Shown: positions 62,188 through 64,000 of the stretch, piece after piece
How the letters are laid out: every line of letters starts with the position of its first letter
Numbering within the stretch: the first letter of the stretch is position 1
Assembly: GCA_016342685.1 (NCBI GenBank)
Contig: JAEINU010000004.1
Coordinates: forward strand, 186,001 to 250,000
Length of the DNA: 64,000 bases
From: Bacteroidales bacterium
GTDB lineage: Bacteria > Bacteroidota > Bacteroidia > Bacteroidales > UBA12077
Direction of reading: 5' to 3'
Notes under the pieces: model-generated
Told to the model about the DNA's origin: nothing
What the model saw: only the letters and a program-made list of their open reading frames with translations
Databases searched by the model: none
Made by a program: the position numbers and the translations under genes

Positions 62188-64000
62188 TATGCAGCTAATA
62201 CTTCATTTAATTCATTAATAACATCACTCATTTCGCTACCAAATAATTGGTGCATTTTTCCTTTACCTCCTTGGGCATTAAACGGAGTGTAATCTAAGTC
62301 GTCTATATCTATATGATAGCTGCTTACTACATGGTCTTTTATCATTCGTAGCCACTCCATTTGCTCATTACTAAAACGATTATGCTGCCCTGCATTTTGT
62401 TTAAAAATCCATGTTTTAAAATTTTCATCAATGGTTTTATCAAATGCTTTTAGCTCTTTATCGATACCACAAGCGCGGCGAATTAAAGAAACCAAAGCTG
62501 TTAACTCATCGTAAGGTTGCTTGCTTTTAACATCTTCTATTGCAGCATATGCATTCCAAACATAATCGGGTGCTAAGATTGGCTTTTCCAGTTTTAGCTT
62601 TTCCATTACATCCTTTATCATTTTAAAGGTAATGTTACGACGATTATATGGTTGGTTGTAAAAGATACCTAATGCATCTAACTCATCTTTGTTCTGCTCC
62701 ATATATTCAGCGAAATCTTTAACCGTTTCTTTAGCTTTTTCGGTAGTAAAACTGTTCCATTCCGATTTGGTAACACTATCAATATTTACAGAATCGATAA
62801 TTTGTTCGTGTTCTTTTCGCACATTTTCAATGTATTCGTTTAGCTCACCATTAAATGTACTTGCAGCCTGTTTTATTAATTCCTGCTGTGCTTCTTTTTG
62901 CGCTTCTTTAATTTGAGCAGGAGTCCTATCTTCAAAAGGAACTGATCCTATTTTTTGTTGCGCTCCTTTTTCAATTTCATCAGGATCAAAGGCATTAATC
63001 AACTCTTTAGTAATTTGTTTTAGGTTTTTCCCCTTTGAATAATCCAGTAACTTTTCTTTTTCTTTATCAGTAATCTGATTCTCTAATCGAATTAGTCTGT
63101 TTGCCAAAGAAAGGAATAAATCTTCATCTTTATGCCCCATGGCAACTGCTCCCAATAAATCTTTTAAAGGAATAGTTGGTTTACGCTCTAATGGTCGGCT
63201 ATCTGTTTTTTTCGATTTTGTAGCACCAACAGCATCAACAATAACAAAGTGTGTTTTATGAGCACCCTTTATACTCGTATTTCTAGTTTGGAAATCATCT
63301 TTATTTATTGTTCTTGTCCCTCGACCCTTCATCTGCTCAAAATAATTGGTGCTTCTCACATCACGCATAAAAAGTAAAACTTCCAAAGGCTTTACATCTG
63401 TGCCTGTGGCTATCATATCAACAGTAACTGCAATTCTGGGGTTATAAGCATTACGAAAACGATTCAAAACCGCTTTTGGATCTTCAGTTATTTTATATGT
63501 TAATTTTTTACAAAAATCATCGCCATCATCAAATTCTTCCTTTATTATCGTTATGATATCATCGGCATGGCTATCTGTCTTTGCAAACACAAGCGTTTTA
63601 GGAACTTCATATGCACCATTTTCATCGAAACGATCAGGGAAGATTTCATTTTCTAAGGCTCTTCGAAATTCTCTTATAATAGTCCTTATCTGATCGGGAT
63701 TAACAACCTTTTTATCTAAATCATTTTTTAAGTAGGCAGTGTCTTCATCTTCCTGTTGCCAACGAGTAGCACGAGTTAGTTTATCTCTTCTATCAAGATA
63801 CCATCCTGCTTTTATCAAATCTCCTTTTTGTGTAATCTCCGTATCGATGGTATATACATCGTAAGGAACATTTACTCCATCAATTACAGACTGTTCGTAT
63901 TTATATTCACTTACTACATTTTTATTAAAAAAGCCAAAAGTACGTTTGTCGGGAGTTGCAGTTAATCCAACCAGAAAAGCATCGAAATAATCTAATACTT
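62187..64000 (-). CDS. hsdR: Type I restriction endonuclease subunit R (5' end cut by window)
   Basis: HsdR is the translocase/nuclease of the type I complex. The frame is open to the right window edge, so the N-terminal nuclease domain and Walker motifs are missing. At the edge it reads LDYFDAFLVGLTATPDKRTFGFFN (helicase motif III region). RecA-like lobe 2 follows with KTLVFAKTDSHADDI, VDMIATGTDVKPLEVLLFM and motif VI YFEQMKGRGTRT. A long C-terminal helical domain contacts the methylase. The ATG at 63818 is internal and is not the true start. Confidence 0.95.
   Translation of the reverse strand, partial: VLDYFDAFLVGLTATPDKRTFGFFNKNVVSEYKYEQSVIDGVNVPYDVYTIDTEITQKGDLIKAGWYLDRRDKLTRATRWQQEDEDTAYLKNDLDKKVVNPDQIRTIIREFRRALENEIFPDRFDENGAYEVPKTLVFAKTDSHADDIITIIKEEFDDGDDFCKKLTYKITEDPKAVLNRFRNAYNPRIAVTVDMIATGTDVKPLEVLLFMRDVRSTNYFEQMKGRGTRTINKDDFQTRNTSIKGAHKTHFVIVDAVGATKSKKTDSRPLERKPTIPLKDLLGAVAMGHKDEDLFLSLANRLIRLENQITDKEKEKLLDYSKGKNLKQITKELINAFDPDEIEKGAQQKIGSVPFEDRTPAQIKEAQKEAQQELIKQAASTFNGELNEYIENVRKEHEQIIDSVNIDSVTKSEWNSFTTEKAKETVKDFAEYMEQNKDELDALGIFYNQPYNRRNITFKMIKDVMEKLKLEKPILAPDYVWNAYAAIEDVKSKQPYDELTALVSLIRRACGIDKELKAFDKTIDENFKTWIFKQNAGQHNRFSNEQMEWLRMIKDHVVSSYHIDIDDLDYTPFNAQGGKGKMHQLFGSEMSDVINELNEVLAA

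Noticed and set aside
63818..64000. ATG at 63818 as the start of a short hsdR
   Set aside because: The same frame continues upstream to the window edge with clear HsdR sequence, so the gene is simply cut by the window.

Overview
The window is low-G+C DNA (about one third G+C by eye) from a member of the Bacteroidota, probably a marine or anaerobic Bacteroidales/Marinilabiliales-type bacterium. The evidence is secreted enzymes ending in type IX secretion (T9SS) sorting domains, family-typical genes (DUF4271, M16 pairs, endonuclease I paralogs, DUF2975 with a small XRE regulator), promoter elements of the Bacteroidota type (TAnnTTTG), sparse Shine-Dalgarno sequences and lipoprotein signals typical of the phylum. 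I cannot name a species.

Positions 1-45,340 are ordinary chromosome. In order: pheS (cut by the window edge) and a cyclophilin lipoprotein; a rightward block of flippase, dut, TPR lipoprotein, EnvC-like protein, RsbW-like ATPase, ybeY, mnmG, ade and uvrC; a DUF4271-hemD-rnpA-S41 protease block; polA; queD and an ArsR regulator; a polyprenyl synthase; a leftward deoC-mazG-like-MFS-dtd block; two tandem secreted endonuclease I proteins, one with seven Ig-like repeats; an M16 peptidase pair; XRE/DUF2975; universal stress protein; YitT; M1 aminopeptidase; an alpha/beta hydrolase whose nucleophile position is Asn; a third endonuclease I; and a PIF1/RecD2-like helicase. Two parS-like palindromes sit between mnmG and ade.

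Positions 45,340-64,000 are an accessory island. It starts with decayed, frameshifted genes, including the relic of a replication helicase/primase, followed by a symmetric array of CGTTAA repeats. Next is a higher-G+C gene for a CLCA-like metalloprotease/VWA membrane protein, the clearest sign of horizontal transfer here. Then come two convergent genes, a pentapeptide-repeat protein and an ATP-grasp/radical SAM fusion. They are bounded by a perfect 24-bp inverted repeat that contains both start codons, and a tyrosine recombinase gene lies directly outside. I read this as a candidate DNA-inversion switch that selects which gene stands behind an outside promoter; it is the most interesting object in the window.

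The right end carries a phosphatase with a damaged 5' end, a small HTH regulator, a HipBA toxin-antitoxin pair under a large dyad operator, and a type I restriction-modification operon (hsdR-hsdS-rhuM/fic-hsdM, read leftward, hsdR running off the window). Together this looks like a mobile/defence island. No tRNA, rRNA, CRISPR array or complete insertion sequence was recognised.
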